DNA of 64,000 nucleotides. It comes from Serripes groenlandicus (lineage: Eukaryota > Mollusca > Bivalvia > Cardiida > Cardiidae). Location of the stretch: assembly GCA_031761405.1 (NCBI GenBank), contig JASEVX010000001.1, positions 23,331,270 to 23,395,269 on the forward strand, given 5' to 3'. This document shows, piece by piece, positions 1 through 11,900 of this stretch. Position numbers and translations under genes: made by a program. The notes under the pieces are model-generated. The model was not told where the DNA came from and did not search any database. It worked only from the letters and a program-made list of their open reading frames with translations. The first letter of the stretch is position 1. Each line of letters starts with the position of its first letter.

Positions 1-163
1 TTTCATAGGAGATTTTGAGGCCGCGCACCCACCCAAACAGCGACATTGTCATTCTAATAACCAGGTTTTCAAATACACACATCATTAAAATTCTAATAAG
101 TTGGTCGAACACGACAAATCAGTCATTGAAAAGTAGTGGTAGGACACAGGTTCAACAAAGAAC

Positions 164-630
164 AACTAGAACTATCACTGAAGATGATAAATACCCCCTA
201 AACAGCACCTTGACCTACACCATAACTTAACCCTTTCCCACCTGCAGACGCATTCTAACGCATCTGCAGCAGACGGCTTTTTGAAAACATAGTGACAAAA
301 GAAGAAATTGCACAAAACGTGCAATTTCTCCTTTTGCCACAATGTTTTCCACTTTTTGTCATAGGTTATCCATTCAGTTATAGAGATTTTCCATTTTTTG
401 ACAAAATACGTTCAAAGTCGTCTGCTGCAGAATTGTCGTATGAGGGAAAGGGTTAATAGGTAAAAGGGCCATAACTCTGTATGCACATCTCCTAAAATTT
501 TATTGAATTCCACCCAGTGGTTTGTAAGAAATAGGCCGGACAAAATATGGCTTCCGGCCGACCGACCGACTGACAGACAGCCCGACACAGTGACTCCTAT
601 ATACCACCTCTTCTTCGAAGGGGGTATAAT
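164..630 (+). mobile_element. Hairpin-ended element (ACCCCC subfamily), short copy
   Basis: Starts AACTAGAACTATCACTGAAG, 5' subterminal ATACCCCC, ends with hairpin CCACCTCTTCTTCGAAGGGG then GTATAAT. Carries a TTAA MITE at 227-456. Its paralogue at 14768-16273 lacks the MITE but holds another insert. Confidence 0.68.
227..456 (+). mobile_element. TTAA MITE, intact
   Basis: Flanked by TTAA on both sides. Ends CCCTTTCCCA and TATGAGGGAAAGGG. Inner inverted blocks CTGCAGCAGACGGCTTT / AAAGTCGTCTGCTGCAG. Central hairpin AAATTGCAC-AAAAC-GTGCAATTT. TTAA target and CCC/GGG tips suggest mobilisation by a piggyBac-type transposase (inference). Inserted inside a hairpin-ended element whose second copy at 14768 keeps the empty TTAA. 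Confidence 0.88.
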
Positions 631-701
631 TACACTTAGTGTCAATGACAGACAAAACACCCCTAAACTTATAGCCCTTTCCTAGATCCGTCCAGTCAAG
701 A

Positions 702-998
702 TCTACACTGTTCGCATAATACTTACAAAAGCATGCTAGAAGATTCTGTCACCATTGTGTAGACTCTGATAAGACTGAGCATGTGGACAAGATTATTTGA
801 ACCTACACTGTTCAGAGATGCAGACTCTTCTTTTGCAGTGGCTCAATTTAGAAATTCAAATGGACATAACTTTGGTAATTTATAAGCAATTTTTTGTGAA
901 ACCTGACATGTGCATTTAGCTATGTTGGTTAACATGTCCATTATGCTTTAAGTGAAATCCATCCATGTCTTAGACATACCGCTGGACGGAAGAACAGA
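702..998. other. No gene seen
   Basis: Unique-looking non-coding sequence between mobile elements. It contains AGATCTACACTGTTCGCATA and a related GAACCTACACTGTTCAGAGA 90 bp on, a possible worn repeat. Confidence 0.5.
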
Positions 999-1232
999 TC
1001 GAGGGCTTGGCGTGAAACAGTTGTAACTAAAAACCTATTTTGAAAACCCTGATTTAAGGGCAATTTTTACCCTTTTGTAAACAATGCAAATTTAGGTGCC
1101 ATTGCTCAGAACGAGCAATGGCACCTAAATTTCCATGATTTAACACACTTATAAAGACTTTCTGGCGAAGTGATTAACCTTGGTAACAAATTACCAATTT
1201 TAGTTACAACCGTTTCACGCCAAGCCCTCGAG
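999..1232. mobile_element. TIR MITE with central palindrome
   Basis: Ends CGAGGGCTTGGCGTGAAAC and its reverse complement GTTTCACGCCAAGCCCTCG; central palindrome AATTTAGGTGCCATTGCTC / GAGCAATGGCACCTAAATT. AGAT flanks both sides as a possible 4-bp target duplication. Confidence 0.78.
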
Positions 1233-1556
1233 ATGATACCAAACCAATATTCTGTCTGCTGTTGCTGTGCGATAATAAGCTAAGTATTATATGAATAAAA
1301 TATCCCTGAAACTTTTGTTTAGATGTTGTTATTTTTCCAACCCCTTTTTCGAGTATAAATACATACAGCCCTTATTTCCTGAAATTGACATACAGATCAG
1401 ACTGATAGTAAAACACAGACATACCACAAGAGAGTTCAAATAAACTCATATGTTACCTTCAAATACAATGGAAGCTCTGTATAAAGACCACCCACGGGAA
1501 CACAACAATATGGTCTTTGTTCACATGTGGTCTTCAATTACAGGGTCATTTATATA

Positions 1557-2144
1557 AACAAGAGGGCCATGATGGCCCTGGATCCCTCACCTGATTTTAT
1601 ATTTTTTCACTTTAGCCATATAAGCCCGACCCCCTGGCGGCAATAGTTTTCGACAAATCAACATGGCTTGCAGGAATCTGATAGAGGGTCACCCTAGGAA
1701 CATTTCTACAAAATTATTTGAAAATGGCCTGACACTTTCGGAGGAGAAGATTTTTTAAGTTTTCACTTTAGCCATATAAGGCAAAACAGCCCCGCCCTGT
1801 GGCGGCCATGTTTTTCGACCAATCAACATGGCTTGAAGGAATCTGATAGTGGGTAGTCACTTCAGGAACATTTCTGAAAAATTATTTGAAAATCTTCCAA
1901 CCAGTTTGGGAGAAGAAGAATTTTTCGTTTCGTTGCCATTGAAACCAGAATTCTGCATGGATCCCACAAATTTGAAGGAATTCTGGTGAGATCATTTAGA
2001 GGATGCTTTCTGTAAAGTTCCATCCAAATTGACTCACTGTTTACTGAGGAGATGATGTTGACGGACGCACGATGCATGACGCATGACGGATAAAAGGCGA
2101 TCACAAATAATTCACCTTGAGCACTTTGTGCTCAGGTGAGCTAA
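1557..2144 (+). mobile_element. Hairpin-ended element (GCTCACC subfamily, type A core)
   Basis: Starts AACAAGAGGGCCATGATGGC (5' hairpin GGGCCATGATGGCCC), ends TTCACCTTGAGCACTTTGTG then CTCAGGTGAGCTAA. Core holds about three degenerate units of the type A repeat (GGCGGCCATGTTTTTCGACC). No coding capacity. Helentron-like by structure (inference). Confidence 0.8.
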
Positions 2145-2271
2145 ATATGGGAAATAAAAAGTTTAGTAGCTTTAGACAGAAAATCGCTGTTCAAAGGTTG
2201 TCTTAGTACAGGTTTGTCTGTATGTCAGTAAGTGCAAGCATAGCAGACATATAATGAAGCATTATATAAAT

Positions 2272-2522
2272 ATTGCATGGCTTCCAGTGTGACAGTACAT
2301 ATTGTCAACATGAGGAAAATACTGTTACCCGAGGCGAAGCCGAGGTTAACAGTATTTACCCGAATGTTGACAATATGTACTGTCACAGGAATCTGATAGA
2401 GGGTCACCCTAGGAACATTTCTACAAAATTATTTGAAAATGGCCTTACACTTTCGGAGGAGAAGATTTTTTAAGTTTTCACTTTAGCCATATAAGGCAAA
2501 ACACACTGGAAGCCATGCAATA
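2272..2522. mobile_element. Fold-back element containing a captured core fragment
   Basis: Outer inverted repeat TTGCATGGCTTCCAGTGTG / ACACTGGAAGCCATGCAA. Inside, a second inverted repeat TGACAGTACATATTGTCAAC / GTTGACAATATGTACTGTCA. Then 2388-2504 is nearly identical to 1674-1790 of the neighbouring hairpin-ended element. Confidence 0.72.
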
Positions 2523-2634
2523 TTTATTTTATTATACCGAACAAAATTACACGTTTATTCAACTTATTCTGTACCTTTGTAGGGGAGGTGAACATTGGTA
2601 GATCTACTACAATGTAACACACACATATGAATAT

Positions 2635-2762
2635 ACCGGTTAACAGTATACTGTTACATGGCACGCGCGTCTAAAAGGTGATGTTATTGTTTGAAATGAC
2701 GTCATGCACGTGCATAACCAACATTTTAACGCGCCATGTAACAGTATACTGTTAACCGGTCA
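2635..2762. mobile_element. Short TIR MITE
   Basis: Inverted ends ACCGGTTAACAGTATACTGT and ACAGTATACTGTTAACCGGT, each continuing TTACATGGC. About 126 bp. The ends are themselves near-palindromic (CAGTATACTG). Confidence 0.75.
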
Positions 2763-2896
2763 AAAACGTACTGTTAGCATGAGACAGTAAGAAATTGCCC
2801 ATGATGAGTATGAGAATTTAACATTACAAAGTCAGGTGAGGTATAATAATAAACCTTATGTATCTGCCTGCCAAGACAGGCAATACAACAACTACA

Positions 2897-3477
2897 AACA
2901 AGACTGCCATGATGTCTCTGGATCGCTCTCCTGATTTATGGAATGGAATTTGACATGCCAACCACATGGTCATTCAAATAACTCAATATGACCCACATAC
3001 AAACTTAGCTTTGAAATCATCAAGACAACATTCTGACAAAGTTTCAACAGGCTCAAGTTTAAAATACAGGCTCTAAAGTTTTCATTAGATATGAATTAAT
3101 TTAGTTAATTTTGGCCTAGTGACCTAGTTTTTGACCAAACATGACCCATATGCGATCTCAGCCAAGTTATCATCAAAACAAATATTCTGACAAAGTTTCA
3201 ACGTGCTCAATTAATAAAAGCATCTTCCAAAGGGTTAACAAGATTTTGAATTCCTTCAATTTGGCCAAGTGACCTAGCTAGGCATTGTGACCCAACATGA
3301 CTCGTATTCAAACTTGGCCAATATTTAATGGAGATGTATGTTCTGATAAACTTTCATGAAGAATGGATACAAATTCTTGCCTGTAGTGTGTTAATAAGGC
3401 AATTGTTGTCAACACCCGACGGATGGACTATGGACAAAAGGCGATCACAAAAGCTCACCTTGAGCGCTTCGTGCTAA
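2897..3477 (+). mobile_element. Hairpin-ended element (GCTCACC subfamily, type B core)
   Basis: Starts AACAAGACTGCCATGATG; type B core units (GTGACCTAGTTTTTGACC). The 3' hairpin GCTCACCTTGAGCGCTTCGT has lost part of its last arm. Confidence 0.74.
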
Positions 3478-5750
3478 TACTGGAAAGCACTAAAGCAGTC
3501 TGAAAGACAGCATGTTTGTTTCTTCAATAAAGAAATAATTGTTATCTTTGAGCTAGATTTGTAATTAAATGCAAAAGATAGAACTTATATACTGTTTGAA
3601 GAACTAAGTTAAGCACACAGTTGAATGAGGAATTGCTTTGCTTATTTTCAAGTCTTGGTAAGAGACTTTATTCAATAATCATAAATATTATAATGAGCAA
3701 TTTTTCTTTCCAAATCCTAAGTAGTTAATTATGCTGAAAGTATGATACATGTATACCAACGTCAGAAAGATTGGAATAGCTAAGAATATTCCTTAGATAA
3801 TCCAGCTAAACAGCTAAACATCATACAAAAGAATAATATTGAACTTGGTTATGATGAAAATGATGAAACACAGAAAAACCAAAACTTGCCAACAGAATGG
3901 ACCCTCATTAAGCATTTCTCACATACAAAAAATCTGCAGCAGACAACTTTGAAAAAATTATTATATAATGTTTAAATAATAAATACAGTTGGAAACCTTG
4001 GGGCAAAAGGAGAAATTGCTCATTATGAGAAATTTCTATTTTTGCCACAATGTTTCAAAAGTCTTCTGCTGCAGAGGCGTCGGAAATTGTATATATGAGG
4101 ATATAAGTAAATTAACCTTCACCTTCATATTTTCTTAACAGCAATGACCAAGATTGGCCTACACCTCTACCCATGTCATTCAAGCAGTCTTAAAGTCACA
4201 TTATGATCTATATTCAGCAGACGACTTTTGAAAACATTGCGGAAAAGAAGAAATTGCTCAAAATGAGCAATTTCTTCTTTTGCTACAATGTTTTCAAAAC
4301 GATTCAAAATTTAAACTTTCATTTAATATAAAGACTTTCGATAGTTTTGCCTAGATGTTTCAGAGCTGTCTGCTGAAGATTTGGTGTGTGTAGAAAGGGA
4401 GGTTGGGAATGGCTGTGATGATAGGCTGACTGTGTAAGCTGACTGTGTAAGCCTGCAGTCCAAACTGAATCAGCAGTAAACCCAGATTATGGTTTTCATG
4501 TGGTCCAACTTCATTTTTAGAAAGCTAACAGTAATAATGATATCATAAAGCTGAAGGTATTATATACAGTGAAGCTATTTTTACAGGCAAAGGTTTCTAC
4601 AGAATTGTTTAACCCTCTTCTTGACACAATAGCAGCAGACGACTTTTGAAAACATTATGGCCAAATGTCAAATTGCCCATTAACCTTTTCCCTCATACGA
4701 CAATTCTGCAGCAGACGACTTTCAACATTTTTTGCCAAAAAATAGAAAATCTTTACAATTGAATGGATAACCTATGACTAAAAGTGGAAAACATTGTAGC
4801 AAAAGGAGAAATTGCACATTTTGTGCAATTTCTTCTTTTGTCACTATGTTTTCAAATAGCCGTCTGCTGCAGAGGCATCAGAAAGCGTCTATATGATGGA
4901 AAGGGTTAAAGTAAGAACAGGCCCAATTGTGATAAAACACAATATTGTTCTCTGCATTCAATCTGATGATTTTTAATTGGTTTGTTTTGAGAATGAAATT
5001 GTTTTCTAACCAATAAAATGCATCAGCATGAATCCTGACTACAGAGCGCAGTGTAAGTATTACACGATGATATTCTCATATGGAATCTTATTTGTATGAG
5101 ATAGGTATCTTTGTAGAAGTGTATAGTAAGATATGGCATTAGTAAATAAATGTAAAATTTACCCATTGCCCAATCACAGCTATATGTTATACAGATTTCT
5201 AACCTTAAATTTGCTTAATTCTTTCACAATATATTTAAGTGTAATCACAGCATATTTCAGTTTTAGTCGGTTTCAATGAAGGATTTTAACCAACATTAAA
5301 ATGTACAAAGATTATGCATAAAAATGATTTCATTTCAGATGTTTCATGCTTGTCTTAAATAATCTATAAAATCATGATGTCATATTTGTGTTGTTAAATG
5401 CAGTTTACATTTCACGGAAATAAAGAGCAAATTGAAGGTTAGAATCGAAGCACCGAAGGTAAATGAAGATGAAATACATACCAGACTGTCTGATGGACAG
5501 ATAGGATTTCAGTAGATGACGAGTGTAAAGTGGCACTGACACAAGCAGAACATAAACAATGGCAATGAAGTCAATATAGTTAACAATATTTAATGCATCA
5601 GAGGTTCAGATAGGTAGCTTCATTTCTGTGTTTTCATGCATGTTTATTCGTTCCGGTCATATAATATGAGCCTAAGTCATACAAAAACCAACATACAGTA
5701 ATTTTGAATCTAATGGCAAGTATGATTATATTTATGAGTCTGTTCTGGTT
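3478..5750. other. Intron or downstream sequence, no firm exon
   Basis: Between the listed MITEs this is AT-rich intron-like DNA. A possible 54-base exon at 5482-5535 (minus) is discussed under findings. Confidence 0.5.
4680..4909 (-). mobile_element. TTAA MITE, intact
   Basis: Same family in reverse orientation; TTAA on both sides, central hairpin of the GCAC/GTGC type. Its left TTAA abuts an older truncated copy at about 4626-4679. Confidence 0.85.
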
Positions 5751-5963
5751 TTAACACTTTCCCAAATGCGGACGCATTGTGATGCCTCTACAGCAAACAA
5801 CTTTTGAAAACATTGAGGAGAAAGGAGAAATTACTCATCATGAGCAATTTCCCCTTACACAACAATGTTTTCAACTCTATTTAATATTTATACTTTCAAT
5901 TTTTCTCCAATTGTTTGTGTAAATGTCGTCTGCTGTAAGTTTATATATGTGGGAAAGGGTTAA
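5751..5963. mobile_element. TTAA MITE, older subfamily, tandem with next copy
   Basis: Diverged copy (left end TTAACACTTTCCC, right end ATATGTGGGAAAGGGTTAA). Its right TTAA is also the left TTAA of the copy at 5960-6189. Confidence 0.7.
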
Positions 5964-6189
5964 CCCTTTCCCTCATACGACAATTCTGCAGCAGACGACT
6001 TTGAACGTATTTTGTCAAAACATAGAAAATCTCCATAATTGTATGGATAACCTATGACAAAAAGTGGAAAACATTGTGGCAAAAGGAGAAATTGCACGTT
6101 TTGTGCAATTTCTTCTTTTGTCAATATGTTTTCAAAAAGCCGGCTGCTGCAGATACGTCAGAAAGCGTCTATATGAGGTAAAGGGTTAA
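5960..6189 (-). mobile_element. TTAA MITE, intact
   Basis: Well-preserved reverse copy with hairpin GCAC-GTTTT-GTGC, TTAA at both ends, sharing the left TTAA with an older copy. Confidence 0.85.
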
Positions 6190-6320
6190 CTGTTTTACAT
6201 AAATTTCCATTGTCTCCAACCGAATGCAAATAGGGAAGATCATGAAGTCACAAGGGCTAAACTCGATCTTCACTACTTACATGCAGAAGATAGGTTTACA
6301 TGTTTCATGACTCTTTAAAA

Positions 6321-6752
6321 TAACCCTTTCCCACATACAACAAATATGCAGCAGACAACTTTTGAAAACAACTGTTTGCGAAAGGAAAGTTATTGAATAA
6401 AAGTTAATAACCTTGTGGCGCCTTATGAGCAATTCCTCCTTTTGTCACAATGTTTTCAAAAGAAATCTGCTGAATAGGCATCAGAAAAGCGCGTCTATAT
6501 GAGGGAAATGGAAAATCATTTTTGAAACACTTAAACCATGTCCCACATACAACAAATATGCAGTAGACTACTTTGAGGCAAAAACATAGAACATCCCCAT
6601 ATATATACATGTTTGATGATATAATTATTGGATAGAGTTGAAATAATTGTGACAAAAGCAGAAATTGCTTATTTCTTCTTTCGTCCAAACATTTCAATAG
6701 TTGTCTGCCGTAGATGCGTCAAAATGCGTCTATATGTGGGAAAGTGTTTATA
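6321..6752. mobile_element. Two decayed TTAA MITEs
   Basis: Two diverged copies (about 6321-6511 and 6530-6752). Both have recognisable ends (CCCTTTCCCACATA, TATGTGGGAAAG) and GCAGCAGAC blocks, with damaged TTAA and internal deletions. Confidence 0.6.
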
Positions 6753-6886
6753 CAATGTTTTTCTTTCAAAATTGTTAACAATGGAATGTTAGGTGAAGAA
6801 TTAAATCTGAAAGTATCTGGCAAATACATTTGAATGGAAGGGATATGAAAACAAGAAATTATTGGTAAGGAAATATGAAATAATTC

Positions 6887-7104
6887 TTAACCCTTTTCCC
6901 TCATATAGTTGCTTTGTGACGCCTCTGTAGCAGACGGCTTTTTAAAAACATAGTGACAAAAGAAGAAATTGCTCAAAACGAGCAATTTCTCCTTTTGCCA
7001 CAATGTTTTCCACTTTTAGTCATAGGTTATCCATTCAATTTCCACTTTTCGACAAAATATGTTCAAAGTCGTCTGCAGAATTGTCGTATGAGGGACAGGG
7101 TTAA
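6887..7104 (+). mobile_element. TTAA MITE, near-intact
   Basis: TTAA on both sides; central hairpin of the alternative type GCTC-AAAAC-GAGC; short deletion near the right CTGCAG block. Confidence 0.82.
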
Positions 7105-7417
7105 AGTTAAAGATAACAGACACAACAAATGTACAACTTGATATGATAATTACCTAACATGAAGTTAAAATAAGTCATGCAAAAGAGAAAGTTATATCCA
7201 CCCTCTCCCACATACAACAAATCTTCAGCAGAGACATTGAGTAAAAATTAAGGTAAATCTCTATAATTGAAAGAACAATTATTTAATAAAAGATGAAAAC
7301 ATTGTGGAAAAAGGGAGAAATTGCTCATAATAATGAGCAGTTTCTCATTTTTTCATATTTGTTCGTCGTCTGCTGCAAATGCCGTCTGAAAGTGTCTGTA
7401 TGTGGGAAAAGGGGGCT

Positions 7418-7638
7418 TTAACCCTTTCCCTCATTCTGACGCCTCTGCAGCATATGGCTTTTTGAAAACATAGTGACAAAAGAAGAAATTGCTCAAAAAC
7501 GAGTAATTTCTCCTTTTGACAAAATGTTTTCCACTTTTAGTCATAAGTTATCCACTCAATTCAAGAGATTTTCTATTTTTTGACAAAATACGTTCAAAGT
7601 CGTCTGCTGCAGAATTGTCGTATGAGGGAAAGGGTTAA
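7418..7638 (+). mobile_element. TTAA MITE, intact
   Basis: TTAA on both sides; hairpin GCTC/GAGT with one unpaired change. A decayed copy lies immediately left (about 7198-7417). Confidence 0.83.
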
Positions 7639-7882
7639 CAACCACTTTTTGAATATAGCATGCCTCAATAGAATTTGTAGAAATTCTATTATCTAAGTCA
7701 TTATCCAATTTCATAAATCATATTTCAGAATTTAAAATAACAAGAAAATTCAAAGGTATGCATATGTTGCGTGTCATTTAGTAACATTGTGACATACAAG
7801 TGTTCTGGGGATAATCCCCATTGTCACCCTCCCAAGGCAACACAAAAATAGACATCATTTATTCTTTGTTACCCTATGAGAA

Positions 7883-8058
7883 TTGACTGATTGATTGATT
7901 GGGGTTTAACGCCGTTTTTTAACAATTTCTCAGTTATATCACGGCGGCCAGTTCACCTACTCATGCATTTCCTGGTTTTCTCACACCAGTACTCCACACA
8001 ACAATCTTCCCAAGCAACTGGTTGCTTTTCCACATAGACTTAGTCCATTGGTGGAAGC
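7883..8058 (-). mobile_element. SINE family 1, tail part only
   Basis: Tail (GATT)n then GGGGTTTAACGCCG, body to CCATTGGTGGAAG; the tRNA-like head is missing. Confidence 0.7.
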
Positions 8059-8234
8059 CCTATGAGAAGATAGAAGAACTATGATTAATATCAAGCGGTA
8101 AGAACATCAGAAACTTATAGTTAGTTCAAACTGTCTATGTTGCATACTTTGCTGCATGAGTTTATCATTGTGCTGTTTTTGATTACACCGCTTTAAAGTA
8201 GTAGACATGAAAACGTAGAATTAGCAAATGATCT

Positions 8235-8565
8235 TAAACTTTTTGGACTTACGCAATAAGGAAACTAGCCCTGCCTCCTAGTGGCCATGTTTTTCAACCA
8301 ATCAAGATGGTTTGAACAAGTGTAGTAGAGGGTCTCCTTTCAGGAACATTTCTACCAAATGATTTTAAACTTTTTAGACCAACACAATAAGTAAAACTAG
8401 CCCTGCCTCCTGGTGGTAATGTTTTCGACCAAACAAGATGATTTTAACAAATGCAGTAGAGGTCCTTTTAGGAAAAATTTCTACCAAATTGTCTTGAAAT
8501 AGAACCAGTACTTCCAAAGTAGATTGGTTTTAAAAATGTTTCCATTTCTTTCCCTTTCTCTAGCC
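8235..8565 (+). repeat. Orphan type A core repeats
   Basis: Two diverged units (CTAGTGGCCATGTTTTTCAA, then TGGTGGTAATGTTTTCGACC) without AACAAG start or 3' hairpin. Confidence 0.6.
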
Positions 8566-8770
8566 GCCATAATTTTGTCCATAATTTTCAATTAAACAAA
8601 TTGGTATGAACAATTTTTAGAAAATCTTTCATATTTTCACACAGGGTTTTGAAAAGCAACCAGCATTAGTGTCGTCAAATTCTGTTCTATCGGGGACAGA
8701 GTTTACATTAACAGCACACCATCGAAAACAATTTGCATGCATAAAATAATCAAATAATCCTTATGATTAC

Positions 8771-8948
8771 CTGCTTCATCCATAGATAAAGAGTGTTGAA
8801 GAGAACCTGCCGGTGCAGTTTGAGATAGCTGCGAGTCTCCCACACTCATCTGTCTGATATACTCAGATTCCGGTTTCCCGATACTCTCTCTAGTCTCACT
8901 AATCAACTTCCTTGCCCGCTCCCTCAATCGTTTCTTCCTCTCTTCTTC
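8771..8948 (-). CDS. EHBP1: EHBP1 exon 15 (second charged helix)
   Basis: Encodes [20 protein letters not shown], resembling the family segment DEERRRQLRERARQLIAEAR and the helix of exon 14, so the two may be internal repeats. Ends in phase 1 (GCAG|GTAATC), so coding must continue in a lower-coordinate exon. No convincing partner was found in the remaining 8.7 kb. Confidence 0.92.
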
Positions 8949-11900
8949 CTGTAAATGTTTTTAAAATTAGGTTGAAAGTGGAGGTAACTATCTGTATACC
9001 TTACATAGTCAGAGGACTAGATAAGGGGGAGATAACTGTCTTTTTGTTAGTCTAACAAACCCTATGTTGTGGATACTCACAAGAAGGTTTTGGAGGTCAA
9101 ATAAGGATTTTAGAACATGCAAAATACCCCTTATCTAGAGCTCTGCATATTTGTGAAGCTGTCTACATCACATTATACTGTAGCATATGGATACTTATTA
9201 GTATTATTTTGATACACATTCTAACAAATGAGGTACAAGAAGGAATTGATTGTATTGCAGAATGTTTCCGAACATAATTAACTCTTTCCACTTTTAGATG
9301 CGTTTTGAGGCATCTACAGCTGATGATTTTGAAAACATTGTGGCAAAATGAGCAATTGCTCACAACAAGCAACTTCTCCTTTTGCCACAAACTTTTCAAC
9401 TTCTTTCAGTAATTCTGCAGCAGACGACCTTGAACCTATTTTGTCAAAAAGTAGACAATCTCTATAATTGAATGGATGACCTATGACTAAAAGTGGAAAA
9501 CATTGTGGCAAAAGGAGAAATTACTCGTGTTGAGCAATTTCGTCATTTGTCACTATGTTTTCAAAAAGCCGTCTGCTGCAGAGGTGTCAGAAAGCGTCTA
9601 TATATGTGGGTAAACAAACCAGTACTATGCTAGAAATGTGCCTTCCCAAAGAGCACTCCACCATGACCAACATGACAGGGGATCAAACCCCGGAAGCCCA
9701 GTTCCCGAAGAGCACTCCACCATGACCCAACATGACAGGGGATCAAACCCCGGAAGCCAAGTTCCCCGACGCTAACCACTCAGCTTAGGCAGATTCCCCA
9801 TAATAATTAGTCACTCATTGTATTCCTCAGTTGTGTTCCACAGCAGTCAACTTAAGAAAGAACATTAAAGAACAAGAGGCCCAAGAGGGCCAGTATCGCT
9901 CCACGGCCATAAGGCAAAAATAAAATCTCCAAACAGCCCTGCCCCCTGGTGGCTATTTTTCAACCAATCAACATGGCTTGAAGGAATCTGATAGAGGGTA
10001 AGCCTAGGAACATTTCTACAAAATTATTTGAATATCAGCCTTTCGGAGGAGAAGATTTTTTAAGTTTTTACTTTGGTCATATAAGGCAAAATAGCCCCGC
10101 CCTCTGGCGGCCATGTTTTTCGACCAATCAACATGGCTTGAAGGAATCTGATAGAGAGTCACCCAATGAACATTTCTACAAAATTATTTGAAAGTCGGCT
10201 GAACACTTTCCGAGAAGAAGATTTTTTAAGTTTCCACTATAGCTATATAAGGCAAAATAGCCCCCGCCCCCTGGCGGCCATGTTTTTCAACCAATCAACA
10301 TTTCTTGAAGGAATCTAAACCAGGGTCACTCAAGGAACATTTCTACAAAATTATTTGAAAATCGGCCTGACACTTTTGAAGAAGTAGATTTTTTAAGTTT
10401 TCTCTTTAGCCATATAGGCAAAATAGCCCCGCCCTGTGACGGCTATGTTTTTTTACCAATCAACATGGCTTGAAGGAATCTGATAGAGGGTCACCCATGG
10501 AACATTTCTACAAAATTATTTGAAAATCTGCTGAACACTTTTGGAGAAGAAGATTTTTTAAGTTTTCACTATAGCTATATAAGGCAAAATAGCCCCTCCC
10601 CCTGGCGGCCATGTTTTTCGCCCAATCAACATTTCTTGAAGGAATCTAATGAAGGGTCACCCAAGGAACATTTCTACAAAAAAATTTGAAAATCGGCCTG
10701 ACACTTTCGAAGAAGAAGATTTTTTAAGTTTTCACTATTTTTTTCTTTTGGTTGCCATGGAAACCAGAATTATGGATGGATCAAAAATATTTGAAGGAAT
10801 TTAAGAGAGGACATTGAGAGGATGCTTCCTATGAAGTTTCAACCAAAGTGGCCAAGTGGTTAGGGAGAAAAAGTGGTTTAAAGGAAAAAAGTTAACGCAC
10901 GCACAGACGCCGGACAATTCGCCATGACATAAGCTCGACTGGCTTTCAGCCAGTGGAGCTAAAAACCATGTGAGCAATTAACCCATTCCAACATACCACA
11001 AATCATTCAGGTGACTTTGATCATATCTTGACTAAATCATGGTAAAGCTCTAAAAACAAAAGTATAACTACTGAAACAAGATGTGTTTGTGAAACACTAA
11101 TGCCCCCGAATGGCAACATCTAGGTCAAAGGTCAAGGTCGCAAGGTCAAAAAATTTGGTACTGACAGAAAGCTCATGTCACAAGGAATACACATGGGAAA
11201 TATGGTAGCCGTACCTGATATGGTTCAAAAGAAGTGGTCAAGGTTAAAGTTTTTTTCGACAGACAGACAGACAGACAGGCCAAAAACTAGATGCCCACCG
11301 AATCGGTGATTCCGGGGGCATAAAAAGTTGAAAACATTGTATAAAAATTTGAGCAATTTCTCCTTTTTGTCACAATGATTTCAATAGTCGTCTGCTGCAG
11401 AGGCACCAGAAAGCGTTTAAATGTGGAAAAGGGTCAAGTTGCTTAGTGATGGCAAGCCCATGAACTAACTGGTCTTACATCCTCTACAGTTTTATCCTCT
11501 CCTGGGGTGGGAAGATCTTTTGTTGGGCTTTGGGCTTCTTGCTGGACTCTCACTTCATTCTCTTGTCTAGCCTTCTGAAGTAACATCTGGGCTCTTTCCT
11601 TTAGTTCTAGGTGACGGGATTTACGACTAGACTGTAATATAACAAGATGAAAATGATTGTCCTATATTGCTCACCTGATTTAACAACACTTCAATAGGAG
11701 TCACATATTTCTATGTAGAAATATCATAGAGTACAAGACTTGGCAAGTCTCAGATTTGCCAGAAACTGTTAAATAATAGAGTTATGGTATAAGTTCAATT
11801 GATCATAACTCTGGTGTTTTTGAGGCAGTCTTAGTGAAACTTGCTGACTGACATTGCCCTATAGTTTGAATAAAATCCGTCCAACTATGCCTTAGATATT

